Shown here: one piece after another, positions 36,815 to 45,093 of the stretch
Position numbering within the stretch: position 1 is the stretch's first letter
How the letters are laid out: every line of letters begins with the position of its first letter
Assembly (NCBI RefSeq): GCF_000498475.1
Contig: NZ_AVBI01000019.1
Span: forward strand, 620,001-684,000
Length of the DNA stretch: 64,000 bases
Source: Flavobacterium cauense R2A-7
GTDB lineage: Bacteria; Bacteroidota; Bacteroidia; Flavobacteriales; Flavobacteriaceae
Reading direction: 5' to 3'
The notes under the pieces: generated by a model
What the model saw: only the letters and a program-made list of their open reading frames with translations
What the model was told of the DNA's origin: nothing
Databases searched by the model: none
Position numbers and translations under genes: made by a program

Positions 36815-38101
36815 ATGCCAATTACAGCAAACGATCCACATAGAAAATCATGGTTACAGGTTTCCGAAAACAGTGATTTCCCCATTCAGAATATTCCGTT
36901 CGGAGTTTTCATCACCAAAGAAGACGTAGTTACCATCGGTACACGAATTGGTGATTTCGCTATCGATATGGGTGCTTTACAGCAATTAGGGTACTTTGAA
37001 GGTATCGAATTAACCGACGATATGTTCATGCAGGACACCTTAAACGATTTTATTTCCGACGGAAAAAAAACCTGGAGATTGGTTCGTAATCGTTTAGCCG
37101 AAATTTTCGATGCAGAGAATTCCGAATTAAGAGACAACAAATCACACCGCGACGTAGTAGTATTTAACATTAAGGATGTGGAAATGCAATTACCGGTTCA
37201 GATTGGTGATTACACCGATTTCTATTCCAGCAGAGAACACGCTACCAATGTTGGTAAAATGTTCCGTGATCCTGAAAATGCATTATTACCGAATTGGTTG
37301 CATATTCCGGTGGGTTATCACGGAAGAAGTTCTACAATTGTTCCGTCCGGAATTCCGGTACACCGACCAATGGGACAAACGTTGCCAAACGGCGAAACAC
37401 AACCGGTATTTGGACCTTCAAGATTAGTGGATTTCGAATTGGAAACCGCTTTCATTACTACCGATGCAAACATTATGGGCGAAAATATTCCGGTAAACGA
37501 AGCTGAAGAATATATTTTCGGAATGGTTTTGTTGAATGACTGGAGTGCACGTGACATTCAGAAATGGGAATATGTGCCGCTTGGACCATTCTTGGCGAAA
37601 AACTTCGCTTCTTCAATTTCCCCTTGGATTGTAACTATGGATGCTTTAGAACCGTTCAGAACGGCCGGACCGAAACAAGAACCGGAACCGCTTCCCTACT
37701 TGCAACAACACGGGAATCATGCTTTTGATATTAATTTAGAAGTATCGATTGCTCCGGAACAAGCTGAAGAAACTATCGTTAGTAAGTCAAACCTTAAATA
37801 TATGTATTGGACGATGAGCCAGCAATTGGCGCATCATACCATTAACGGTTGCCGAATCAATTCGGGAGACATGATGGGATCAGGTACGATTTCCGGTCCG
37901 ACGGAAGATTCTTTCGGTTCGATGTTAGAGCTGACTTGGGGCGGACAAAAACCGCTTACGTTAAAAGACGGTACTGAGCGTAAATTTATTAACGATGGAG
38001 ATACCGTAATCATTCGTGGTTTCTGTTCCAACGATGAAGTTCGCATTGGGTTTGGAGAAGTTTCGACTAAGTTGTTACCTCCTATTCCAACAAAATATTA
38101 A
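36815..38101 (+). CDS. fahA: Fumarylacetoacetase
   Basis: 428 aa. Hydrolyses 4-fumarylacetoacetate to fumarate and acetoacetate, the last step of tyrosine/phenylalanine (homogentisate) breakdown. The N-terminal SH3-like domain is followed by the catalytic domain with DFYSSREHATNVGKMFRDP, VGYHGRSSTIVPSGI, FELETAFI and LLNDWSARDIQKWEY metal/substrate segments. Length matches the animal-type enzyme. homogentisate dioxygenase is not adjacent. The 3' hairpin gives a clean end. Confidence 0.95.
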   Translation: MPITANDPHRKSWLQVSENSDFPIQNIPFGVFITKEDVVTIGTRIGDFAIDMGALQQLGYFEGIELTDDMFMQDTLNDFISDGKKTWRLVRNRLAEIFDAENSELRDNKSHRDVVVFNIKDVEMQLPVQIGDYTDFYSSREHATNVGKMFRDPENALLPNWLHIPVGYHGRSSTIVPSGIPVHRPMGQTLPNGETQPVFGPSRLVDFELETAFITTDANIMGENIPVNEAEEYIFGMVLLNDWSARDIQKWEYVPLGPFLAKNFASSISPWIVTMDALEPFRTAGPKQEPEPLPYLQQHGNHAFDINLEVSIAPEQAEETIVSKSNLKYMYWTMSQQLAHHTINGCRINSGDMMGSGTISGPTEDSFGSMLELTWGGQKPLTLKDGTERKFINDGDTVIIRGFCSNDEVRIGFGEVSTKLLPPIPTKY

Positions 38102-38110
38102 TAATACAAG

Positions 38111-38140
38111 ACTCCGAAATTCAACCTTCGGAGTTTTTTT
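38111..38140 (+). terminator. Terminator of fumarylacetoacetase
   Basis: ACTCCGAA and TTCGGAGT pair around ATTCAACC, followed by eight T. Confidence 0.85.
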
Positions 38141-38166
38141 TGGGGGTATGAACATGAAATCCAGCC

Positions 38167-38249
38167 TAGCCCCGATAGAAACGGCATCCTTTTTGTATTG
38201 TTTTTTTTAACAATACAAAAAGATATAGTGTATAGCGGGAATAGCTCCC
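38167..38249. repeat. REP-like palindromic element (copy 1)
   Basis: TAGCCCCGATAGAAACGGC opens the element and TATAGCGGGAATAGCTCC closes it. The centre is a perfect 14-base inverted repeat, CTTTTTGTATTGTT (38189-38202) and AACAATACAAAAAG (38209-38222), with a six-T loop. Outer arms pair imperfectly. Related wording occurs at 47766-47843 and 62884-63028. From memory, elements of this type are scattered through Flavobacterium spacers. Confidence 0.7.
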
Positions 38250-38258
38250 AAAAAATTA

Positions 38259-38266
38259 TATTTTTG
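38259..38266 (+). promoter_or_regulatory. -7 box of the lipoprotein gene
   Basis: TATTTTTG, exact consensus, 17 bases before the ATG at 38283. Confidence 0.6.
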
Positions 38267-38282
38267 CTAAAATTAACTGTTT

Positions 38283-39467
38283 ATGAAGAAAATTACTACC
38301 CTACTCTTATTGTCGATTTTTGTTTATTCCTGTGGTGTAAAACAAACCCAAAGCATGTTGAGCGACGGTGATTATGATGGCGCCATCAACCGTGCTGCAG
38401 AAGGTTTAAAAACGAACAAAAATGCAAAAGGCAAACAGGATTACGTGTATTTAATGGAAGAAGCTTTCGCTAAAGCCAAAGAACGTGATTTGCGCAATAT
38501 CGATATGCTGGCCAAAGATGCGAATCCGGCTAACTTTGAAAAAGTGTATAATACCTATCTTCAGTTGAACAACCGTCAGGAGAAAATTCGTCCGCTGCTT
38601 CCTTTAAAATTATTGAAACAAGGCCGAGATGCTTATTTTCCGTTTGAGGACTATTCGACTCAGATTGTAAACAGTAAAAACGCCTTGTCGAAATATTTAT
38701 ATGACAATTCGAAATTATTATTGAAAACCAATGATAAAATGAGCTACCGTCGTGCTTATGATGATTTTGCGTATCTGGAAAGCATCAATCCCGGGTACAA
38801 AGACGTAAAACAATTAATGGACGAAGCCCAGTTTAAAGGAACCGATTTCGTGAATGTGTTTACCAAAAACGAAACCAATATGGTAATTCCTACTCGTTTG
38901 CAAAACGATTTGCTGGATTTCAGCACGTTTGGTTTAAACGACAAATGGACTGTGTACCACAACAACCGCCAAAAAGGAGTTACTTACGATTATGGGTTGA
39001 TTGTGAATTTCCGTCAGATTAACATTTCTCCGGAACAGATTAAAGAGAAAGAATTTATTAAAGAAAAACAGGTTAAAGACGGTACTAAAACATTGGTTGA
39101 CGCCAACGGAAATGTGGTAAAAGACAGTTTGGGCCATCCTATAAAAGTAGACAACTTCAAAACCATTCGCGCTAACATTTACGAATTCCGCCAGTTTAAA
39201 GCATGTCAGGTAACCGCCAAAGTGGATTATGTTGATTTCAGAACGAACCAATTGATCGAAACATTCCCATTAACCAGTGAATTCAACTTCGAATACATTT
39301 ATGCTAATTACAACGGAGACAAACGTGCCTGTGATGACAACTATTTGATGTATTTCGACCGTAGAGCCGTTCCGTTCCCAAGCAATGAACAAATGGTTTT
39401 TGATACCGGTGAAGATTTAAAAGCAAAATTGAAAGCGATTATCACCCGTAATAAATTCAGAAGATAA
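38283..39467 (+). CDS. Lipoprotein of unknown function with a helical-repeat N-terminal half
   Basis: 394 aa. The signal sequence ends in the lipobox VYSC with Cys17. Residues 25-190 are helical and TPR-like (GDYDGAINRAAEGLKTNKN ... SYRRAYDDFAYLESINPGYKD). The C-terminal half is beta-rich with charged loops. I do not recognise a named family, though the arrangement is typical of Bacteroidota outer-membrane lipoproteins. Own promoter and terminator; neighbours are envelope proteins. Confidence 0.75.
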   Translation: MKKITTLLLLSIFVYSCGVKQTQSMLSDGDYDGAINRAAEGLKTNKNAKGKQDYVYLMEEAFAKAKERDLRNIDMLAKDANPANFEKVYNTYLQLNNRQEKIRPLLPLKLLKQGRDAYFPFEDYSTQIVNSKNALSKYLYDNSKLLLKTNDKMSYRRAYDDFAYLESINPGYKDVKQLMDEAQFKGTDFVNVFTKNETNMVIPTRLQNDLLDFSTFGLNDKWTVYHNNRQKGVTYDYGLIVNFRQINISPEQIKEKEFIKEKQVKDGTKTLVDANGNVVKDSLGHPIKVDNFKTIRANIYEFRQFKACQVTAKVDYVDFRTNQLIETFPLTSEFNFEYIYANYNGDKRACDDNYLMYFDRRAVPFPSNEQMVFDTGEDLKAKLKAIITRNKFRR

Positions 39468-39486
39468 CTTAAATTCAGCTTCATTA

Positions 39487-39523
39487 TAAAAAAACACCTT
39501 TTTTACAGAAGGTGTTTTTTTTT
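39487..39523 (+). terminator. Terminator of the lipoprotein gene
   Basis: ACACCTT and AAGGTGT pair around TTTTACAG, followed by a nine-T run. Confidence 0.8.
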
Positions 39524-39533
39524 GTTTAAGAAA

Positions 39534-39541
39534 TATTTTTG
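39534..39541 (+). promoter_or_regulatory. -7 box of the propeller/amidase pair
   Basis: TATTTTTG, exact consensus, 35 bases before ATG 39577. Confidence 0.5.
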
Positions 39542-39576
39542 TAATACATTTATTACTTTAATTTAAATATTTACTT

Positions 39577-40428
39577 ATGAAAACAAAAATTTTACTCGCT
39601 GCCACGTTGCTCTTAAGCTTACAGATGCAGGCACAGCAATTGGAAAAACCAAAACAAATTCCGATTAAAGGTTCGTTTACCAACCCGGTAGTTTCTCCGG
39701 ACGGCAATTATGTTTTGTTAACCAAAGAACATTTAAAAGGCGTATACCTGCTGAATCTAAAGAACAAAAAAATCACTCAAATTTCGGATAAGGACGGAAG
39801 CGGTTATGCCTATTCCTGGAACCCGAACAGCACTTCATTTTATTACAAAGAAAAAGGAGAAAAAGAGTATTTTTCAAATTCAAAAGTGAAGTCCTATTCT
39901 TTAAAGACGAAAAAGGCAAAAACATTAAACGAAATCAACCATAACAGCTTACCATCATTTAAAGGAAAAGAACAGACTAAAATTGTGGTTTACACTAATC
40001 CGGCAACCTTAAAAATCGAGGCCAAAGATGTAAAGACTCAGAAAAGCTGGAATATTACTAATGAAGATGGTCAGTTTTACAACGCGATTCTATCCCATGA
40101 CGGAAAAAAAGTAGCGGTTCATAATGGTGCCGATATTTATGTTTATCCCATCGAAGGAAACGGTAAAGGAATAAAAATAGGAACCGGAATTGCTACGGCT
40201 TGGTCAAAAGACAACAAATACTTAATTGGTTTTTTAGACGAAAGTAAAGACGGGCATTCGGTAACCAACTCCGATTTATATTTATTTAATGCTGCAACGG
40301 CAAAATCAGTAAAATTAACCGCGACGGCAAACGTAATCGAAATGTTTCCGTGCTTTTATGACGATAACAAAATCATGTTTACAGACGACAAAACCGGTAA
40401 AATCTTTACTTCTCAATTAAAATTATAA
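39577..40428 (+). CDS. Secreted beta-propeller protein (TolB/WD40-like)
   Basis: 283 aa with a signal peptide (MKTKILLAATLLLSLQMQAQ). The mature part is a series of TolB/DPP-IV-like blades with the phrase SPDGNYVLLTKE, YSWNPNSTSFYYKEKGEKE, SHDGKKVAVHNGADIYVY, AWSKDNKYLIGFLDE. No peptidase domain follows, so it is a propeller only. It ends four bases before the amidase start, so the two genes are almost certainly co-transcribed and may act together in cell-wall turnover. Confidence 0.82.
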   Translation: MKTKILLAATLLLSLQMQAQQLEKPKQIPIKGSFTNPVVSPDGNYVLLTKEHLKGVYLLNLKNKKITQISDKDGSGYAYSWNPNSTSFYYKEKGEKEYFSNSKVKSYSLKTKKAKTLNEINHNSLPSFKGKEQTKIVVYTNPATLKIEAKDVKTQKSWNITNEDGQFYNAILSHDGKKVAVHNGADIYVYPIEGNGKGIKIGTGIATAWSKDNKYLIGFLDESKDGHSVTNSDLYLFNAATAKSVKLTATANVIEMFPCFYDDNKIMFTDDKTGKIFTSQLKL

Positions 40429-40431
40429 GCC

Positions 40432-41892
40432 ATGAAAAAACTATTCAAAATACTTTTTATTTTGCTGTTGAGCATTTCCGTTAAAGCCCAAATTGTAGTA
40501 ATCGATCCCGGACACGGTTATGGTGCCACTACAAGCGATAACCCAGACGGCAGAACCGCAACAGAAATCGAAACTTCCTTAGAGGTCGGATTACGAACGC
40601 GAACTTTAATCCAGAACGCCTGCTCTGCCTGGACTGTTCAAATGACAAGAACCACAAACCTCAACAGTTGGATTTCAGTAAACCAACGCGCACAAATGGC
40701 CAACAACTGGAATGCCGACCGTTTATTGAGCATTCACTGCAATGCCGGCGGAGGAACTGGAACCGAAACCTTTTATTGTACCGACAGTGATACCAACACT
40801 GCACCCGATATTGCCTTTGCGCAAAAAATCCAAAACGACATGGCTACCAACGGCGCATGGAATAACCGCCGTTGTGTGGAAGATAATAGTTTCCTTGCTT
40901 ATCATTTGGGGGTTTTAAAATATTCTTCGGCGACGGGATGTTTGAATGAAATCGGTTTTGTGGATTCTGCCGATGCAACTAAATTAACGAGTTCGACTTG
41001 GCGTGATACTTTTGCGCTTTCCTATTTCAATTCCTTAAAATCGAATCTGAATGTAACGTGTTCATCGCCGTTACCGGGCGCTTTCACTTTAACAGCAACA
41101 CCGGAATGTAACGGAACCACCAGTCAGATTAAATTAGTATGGACTTCCTCATCAAATGCAACTTCCTACGACATTTACAGAAATGGTGCTTTGTATGCGA
41201 GCAACATCACCGGAACACAATATTTAAACACCTACATCATCATTGGTACGAGTTATACTTACTCGGTTAAAGCAAAAAACGCAACGGGAACCACTAACAA
41301 TTCCAACGGAACCTTATCCGCAACTGCCATAACTTGTCCTCCGGGAACTTTCTCGCTAACAGTTGCACCAACCTGCAGCGGAACCACGAGTGCTATAAAT
41401 CTATCTTGGACAGCTTCAGCAAACGCAACTACCTACGATATTTACCGTAATGGAAATTTATATGCACCCGATGTAACCGGCACAACTTTTTTAAATACTT
41501 ATCTGATTACAGCCGGCACAACTTATACTTATTATGTAAAGGCTAAAAACAGTGTTGGTACAATAAACAATTCAAATGGAACAACCTCGGTTACAGCGAT
41601 AAGTTGTGCTTCAAAGATTGCAGAGGATAGTACTACAGTAGAACCTGTAATTCATATATATCCAAATCCAAGCGATACCTTTTTCAATCTGGAAGTAAAA
41701 AATCTTGAAAACAAACAGCTTGAATATTTCATTTTAGACAGCAATGGTAGGGTTATTAAAAACTCAAAACATCGTTTGGATAATGAAAATTTCAAACAAC
41801 AAATCGATATTTCAACATTATCAAGTGATATTTACATTATCCGAATACTTATTGATAACCAGGAATATATAAAAAAAATTGTGAAAAAATAA
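40432..41892 (+). CDS. N-acetylmuramoyl-L-alanine amidase with FN3-like repeats and a T9SS sorting domain
   Basis: 486 aa. Signal peptide (1-20); Amidase_3 domain (about 21-205) with zinc ligands in VIDPGHGYG, the EIETSLE acidic residue and SIHCNAGG; two near-identical fibronectin-III-like repeats of about 90 aa (about 215-305 and 306-395, both with YDIYRNG and NNSNGT); and a C-terminal type IX sorting domain (about 408-486, IHIYPNPSDTFFNLEV to the basic end). It cleaves the lactyl-amide bond between MurNAc and L-Ala in peptidoglycan. The sorting domain predicts export across the outer membrane, i.e. action outside the cell or on the surface. Confidence 0.92.
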   Translation: MKKLFKILFILLLSISVKAQIVVIDPGHGYGATTSDNPDGRTATEIETSLEVGLRTRTLIQNACSAWTVQMTRTTNLNSWISVNQRAQMANNWNADRLLSIHCNAGGGTGTETFYCTDSDTNTAPDIAFAQKIQNDMATNGAWNNRRCVEDNSFLAYHLGVLKYSSATGCLNEIGFVDSADATKLTSSTWRDTFALSYFNSLKSNLNVTCSSPLPGAFTLTATPECNGTTSQIKLVWTSSSNATSYDIYRNGALYASNITGTQYLNTYIIIGTSYTYSVKAKNATGTTNNSNGTLSATAITCPPGTFSLTVAPTCSGTTSAINLSWTASANATTYDIYRNGNLYAPDVTGTTFLNTYLITAGTTYTYYVKAKNSVGTINNSNGTTSVTAISCASKIAEDSTTVEPVIHIYPNPSDTFFNLEVKNLENKQLEYFILDSNGRVIKNSKHRLDNENFKQQIDISTLSSDIYIIRILIDNQEYIKKIVKK

Positions 41893-41902
41893 GCTGCAAT
41901 AG

Positions 41903-41934
41903 AAGTCCGAAGTTAAAAGCTTCGGATTTTTTTT
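41903..41934 (+). terminator. Terminator of the propeller/amidase transcript
   Basis: TCCGAAG and CTTCGGA pair around TTAAAAG, followed by eight T. Confidence 0.85.
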
Positions 41935-42036
41935 CATTTTTATTTTACAAATCGCTTATTCATTCGTCTTCCTACTGACAAAGCCAAATATTTAAAATAA
42001 ATAGTACCTTGTATTACATGGTATTATTTTTTACAC

Positions 42037-42044
42037 TAACTTTG
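42037..42044 (+). promoter_or_regulatory. -7 box of the TonB-dependent receptor
   Basis: TAACTTTG, exact consensus, 27 bases before ATG 42072 and inside the longer open frame, which supports the shorter protein. Confidence 0.6.
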
Positions 42045-42071
42045 TCCCATCATCAATCAAATCATAATCAA

Positions 42072-44489
42072 ATGAAAGTAAAAGCAATCATGCTTTGCTT
42101 ATTGGCTTCTATTGCCGGTATGCAAGCGCAACAATCCGTTCCTCCAACAATTAACACAACTGTTAAAACAGATGCTAAAGGAACTTTAACCGGGAAAGTA
42201 ATCGACAACAAAACAAAGGAACCTCTACCTTATGTAACGATTACAGTGAAAGACGATGGAAAGGTTATTTCCGGAAGCATCACAAAAGAAAACGGAACAT
42301 TTAACCTAAACGATTTACCGTTAAAAACCTTACACATCGAAATTGTATTTATAGGTTATGCAAAGTTTGAAACGACAGTAAATTTTTCAAAAGAAGAAAA
42401 CACTATTAATTTAAAAAACATAGCGTTAGAAGAAGAAGCAAAACAATTAAACGAAGTAATAATCACAAAAGATAAAACGGCTATCGTTCAAAAGATTGAC
42501 AGAAAAATTGTGACCGTTGGAAAAGATTTACAGGCAACAGGTTCCACGGCAGCCGATATAATGAACAATATCCCAACAGTAAACGTGGATTTACAAAATA
42601 ATACGGTGAGTTTAAGAGGCAATGAAAATGTCAAAATTCTTATTAACGGTAAGCCTTCAAATTTAACCGCCATTCAGGCTTTACAGCAAATTCCATCAAC
42701 TTCAATCAAGCAAATTGAGTTGATTACAAATCCATCTGCGAAGTACAATCCGGAGGGAATGAGCGGAATCATTAATATCGTTTTGAACAAAAATTCAATG
42801 ATGGGTTTTAATGGTAATGTAAATTCGGGTGTGGTTTTCGGTATTGTTCCAAAATTTAATGGCTCATTTGACCTGAATTATAAAGTCAATAAATTCAATT
42901 TTTACAGTACGTATTCCTTAAATCATGGAAAAAGAATAAACAAGGGAATTGTGCATTGGGACAAATACAACAGTGCAGAAGATTATGATTTATCGTTTAA
43001 AATCACGGAATTCAACAAAGAACATTTTACCAAATTAGGTTCTGATTATTATATCAATGATAAAAACACAGTTTCATTTTACACCTTACAGACGTTTAAC
43101 AGTCCGCTTTTCAAATTTGAAAATGGTGTAGATTATTCTAATCCGGCAACAACAGATCAGCTGCAAATTCAAAACTCAACCGGTAAATCTAAAAATCAAA
43201 CTTATAATTTAGCCTTCAAACATATCTTTGATAAAGAAGAAAAAACCTTAGATATCGAATTAAATTACAATACCGACAAATCCCCTGAAAACAGTTTGTA
43301 TACAGACGGAAACAATGCTTTCTTACGTAAAAACAACGTTACTAAAAACGGAAAAAACTTTATAGGAAATATTGATTTTGTTAATCCGATAAACGAAACA
43401 ACGAAAGTAGAATTAGGTCTAGAAAGCAGATTAGATGAAACTTCAAATACCTTTGTTGTAAATGATAATTTTGATGCCGATTTTAACTTTGAACGAAATA
43501 TTCAGTCGGCATACGGAAACTTCAGCAAGCAATTTACAAAATGGAGCTATCAGTTAGGCTTAAGACTGGAAAGCTACGATGTAAAAGGAACTTTCAAAAA
43601 GAGCGGATTTCCTAATGAAACCTTTACAGATTATATTTTCACGGCGTATCCTTCAGCATATTTGACGTATAATCCGTCTGAAAATAATTCTTTCAATTTT
43701 AACTATTCCAGAAGAGTTGACAGACCAAACATGGATCAGGTTAATAAAATCAGACAATGGAGCGCTTCCACCATTGAACAAATAGGTAATTCCGAATTAA
43801 AACCACAGTTTACAAATTCAATAGAAGCTAATTATACCCGCAAACTGCAAAAAGGAAGCATTACAGCCGGAGCGTTTGTAAGGTTCATCAAAGACGAAAT
43901 CAATCAGGTATTAACCAGCAACCCTTACGATCCTACAAAACAATTAATGACCTTTACTAATTTCGACAAAAATCAGGAATATGGTTTAGAAGTTTCAGGT
44001 AGTTACGAATTTAAAAAGTGGTGGAATGTAAACTTTGGTGTAGATAATTATTTCAACAATACAAGAGGTATTATTGAAAAAAGAGACGGGAATTTATACG
44101 AAGAAAGTATACATGCGTCCATATTCAATTCCAGAATGAATCACACTTTTAAAGTTACCAAAAACTTCCGACTAATATGGTTCACGATGTATTCAGGAGC
44201 AAGACAAGGGCTGCAATTCTCTAATAAAGATATGTGGAAAACGGATTTAGGTTCAAGATTGGACTTGTTTGAAGGTAAAGGCTCGTTAAGCTTACGATTT
44301 AATGATATTTTCAAAACAATGCAGTCTCGATTTTATTCAACAGAGCCAGCAAACATAAACGGGAAATTCAGATGGGAAAGCCAAACCGTTAACTTAAACT
44401 TCAGCTATCGCTTTGGAAGTGGTAAAAACAAATCGCTCGACAGAAAACAGAGAGACAATAACGTAAAACAAGGAGGAGGAATGTTCTAA
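42072..44489 (+). CDS. TonB-dependent receptor-like outer-membrane protein (CarboxypepD_reg, plug, OMP beta-barrel 3)
   Basis: 805 aa from ATG 42072 (signal peptide MKVKAIMLCLLASIAGMQAQ). The frame is open from 42009 but the extra 21 codons include the -7 box. Domains: carboxypeptidase-regulatory-like (about 38-118, GKVIDNKTKEPLPYVTITV), a TonB plug (about 125-215, with DIMNNIPTVNVDLQNNTVSLRG and PSAKYNPEGMSGIINIVLNK), then a 22-strand-type barrel to the end. There is no SusD partner nearby, so it is not a SusC-type polysaccharide system. Likely imports an unknown ligand or acts as an outer-membrane structural protein. Confidence 0.9.
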   Translation: MKVKAIMLCLLASIAGMQAQQSVPPTINTTVKTDAKGTLTGKVIDNKTKEPLPYVTITVKDDGKVISGSITKENGTFNLNDLPLKTLHIEIVFIGYAKFETTVNFSKEENTINLKNIALEEEAKQLNEVIITKDKTAIVQKIDRKIVTVGKDLQATGSTAADIMNNIPTVNVDLQNNTVSLRGNENVKILINGKPSNLTAIQALQQIPSTSIKQIELITNPSAKYNPEGMSGIINIVLNKNSMMGFNGNVNSGVVFGIVPKFNGSFDLNYKVNKFNFYSTYSLNHGKRINKGIVHWDKYNSAEDYDLSFKITEFNKEHFTKLGSDYYINDKNTVSFYTLQTFNSPLFKFENGVDYSNPATTDQLQIQNSTGKSKNQTYNLAFKHIFDKEEKTLDIELNYNTDKSPENSLYTDGNNAFLRKNNVTKNGKNFIGNIDFVNPINETTKVELGLESRLDETSNTFVVNDNFDADFNFERNIQSAYGNFSKQFTKWSYQLGLRLESYDVKGTFKKSGFPNETFTDYIFTAYPSAYLTYNPSENNSFNFNYSRRVDRPNMDQVNKIRQWSASTIEQIGNSELKPQFTNSIEANYTRKLQKGSITAGAFVRFIKDEINQVLTSNPYDPTKQLMTFTNFDKNQEYGLEVSGSYEFKKWWNVNFGVDNYFNNTRGIIEKRDGNLYEESIHASIFNSRMNHTFKVTKNFRLIWFTMYSGARQGLQFSNKDMWKTDLGSRLDLFEGKGSLSLRFNDIFKTMQSRFYSTEPANINGKFRWESQTVNLNFSYRFGSGKNKSLDRKQRDNNVKQGGGMF

Positions 44490-44513
44490 ATCTAAACCTC
44501 TCTTTAACCAAAT

Positions 44514-44542
44514 AAAAAGCCTGCTTAATCAGCAGGCTTTTT
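44514..44542. terminator. Terminator between the TonB receptor and ytxJ
   Basis: AAAAAGCCTGCT and AGCAGGCTTTTT pair around TAATC. It is symmetric and lies between convergent genes. Confidence 0.85.
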
Positions 44543-44554
44543 ATTTAGCTCTAA

Positions 44555-44941
44555 TTAGACAAACCGATTCAAATCTTCCGCATCAATATCACTGTGAGAA
44601 GCATCATAAACAGCTTTGCCTTCTTTAACCACAATCAGTTGTGGCGATTGGTGTACCACATCAAACATCGAAGCAATGGTATTAGAAATTTCCCGATGAT
44701 TTAGCAAATCTAAAAAATAAGGAGTAACTTTATCTTTCAATGTAAATTCGTTTTCAAACTGCTTTAACGCCATTCTGCTGATACTGCAACGCGTACTGTG
44801 TTTGAAGATTACCACCGGATTTTCATGCGATAAATCGGTAATTTCATGCAACTGCCCCAAATCGGTAAGCGAAACCCAATCCATTTTTGATTGCGGATTT
44901 TCTTCACCCGAACTACCGAAGATATTTTTAATAAAACTCAT
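44555..44941 (-). CDS. ytxJ: Bacillithiol-system redox-active protein YtxJ
   Basis: 128 aa from the ATG at 44941 (MSFIKNIFGSSGEE); a further 18 in-frame codons upstream are rejected because they run into the ytxJ/clpB regulatory spacer. Thioredoxin-like fold with a monothiol-type site, FKHSTRCSISRMAL (CxxS), followed by VHQSPQLIVVKEG, the cis-Pro segment. In the bacillithiol network YtxJ is considered a bacilliredoxin-like factor. Its presence suggests that bacillithiol (BSH) replaces glutathione in this organism; the bsh synthesis genes are not in the window. Confidence 0.87.
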   Translation of the reverse strand: MSFIKNIFGSSGEENPQSKMDWVSLTDLGQLHEITDLSHENPVVIFKHSTRCSISRMALKQFENEFTLKDKVTPYFLDLLNHREISNTIASMFDVVHQSPQLIVVKEGKAVYDASHSDIDAEDLNRFV

Positions 44942-44958
44942 AATTTGTCCGTTTTTAC

Positions 44959-45041
44959 GACATTTTGTCTTGTTCTGATTCCGAAAAAACACCAAAACAA
45001 GTCATTTTGTCCTGATTTCAACATTGGAACACATATTGTCC
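44959..45041. promoter_or_regulatory. Repeated CATnTTGTC motif in the ytxJ/clpB divergent spacer
   Basis: Three copies: GACATTTTGTC at 44959-44969 (an 11-base palindrome, GACA/TGTC), GTCATTTTGTCC at 45001-45012 and ACATATTGTCC at 45031-45041. They lie between the divergent starts of ytxJ and clpB and look like a stress-regulator operator or an alternative sigma-factor site. No CIRCE element is present. Confidence 0.45.
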
Positions 45042-45093
45042 ATTGCAATGCAAAGCTAAACAATTACAACAACGATAAATAGTTTTTAACACT

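Noticed and set aside
42009..42071. 21-codon extension of the TonB-dependent receptor
   Set aside because: Contains the TAACTTTG -7 box; the signal peptide begins properly at ATG 42072.
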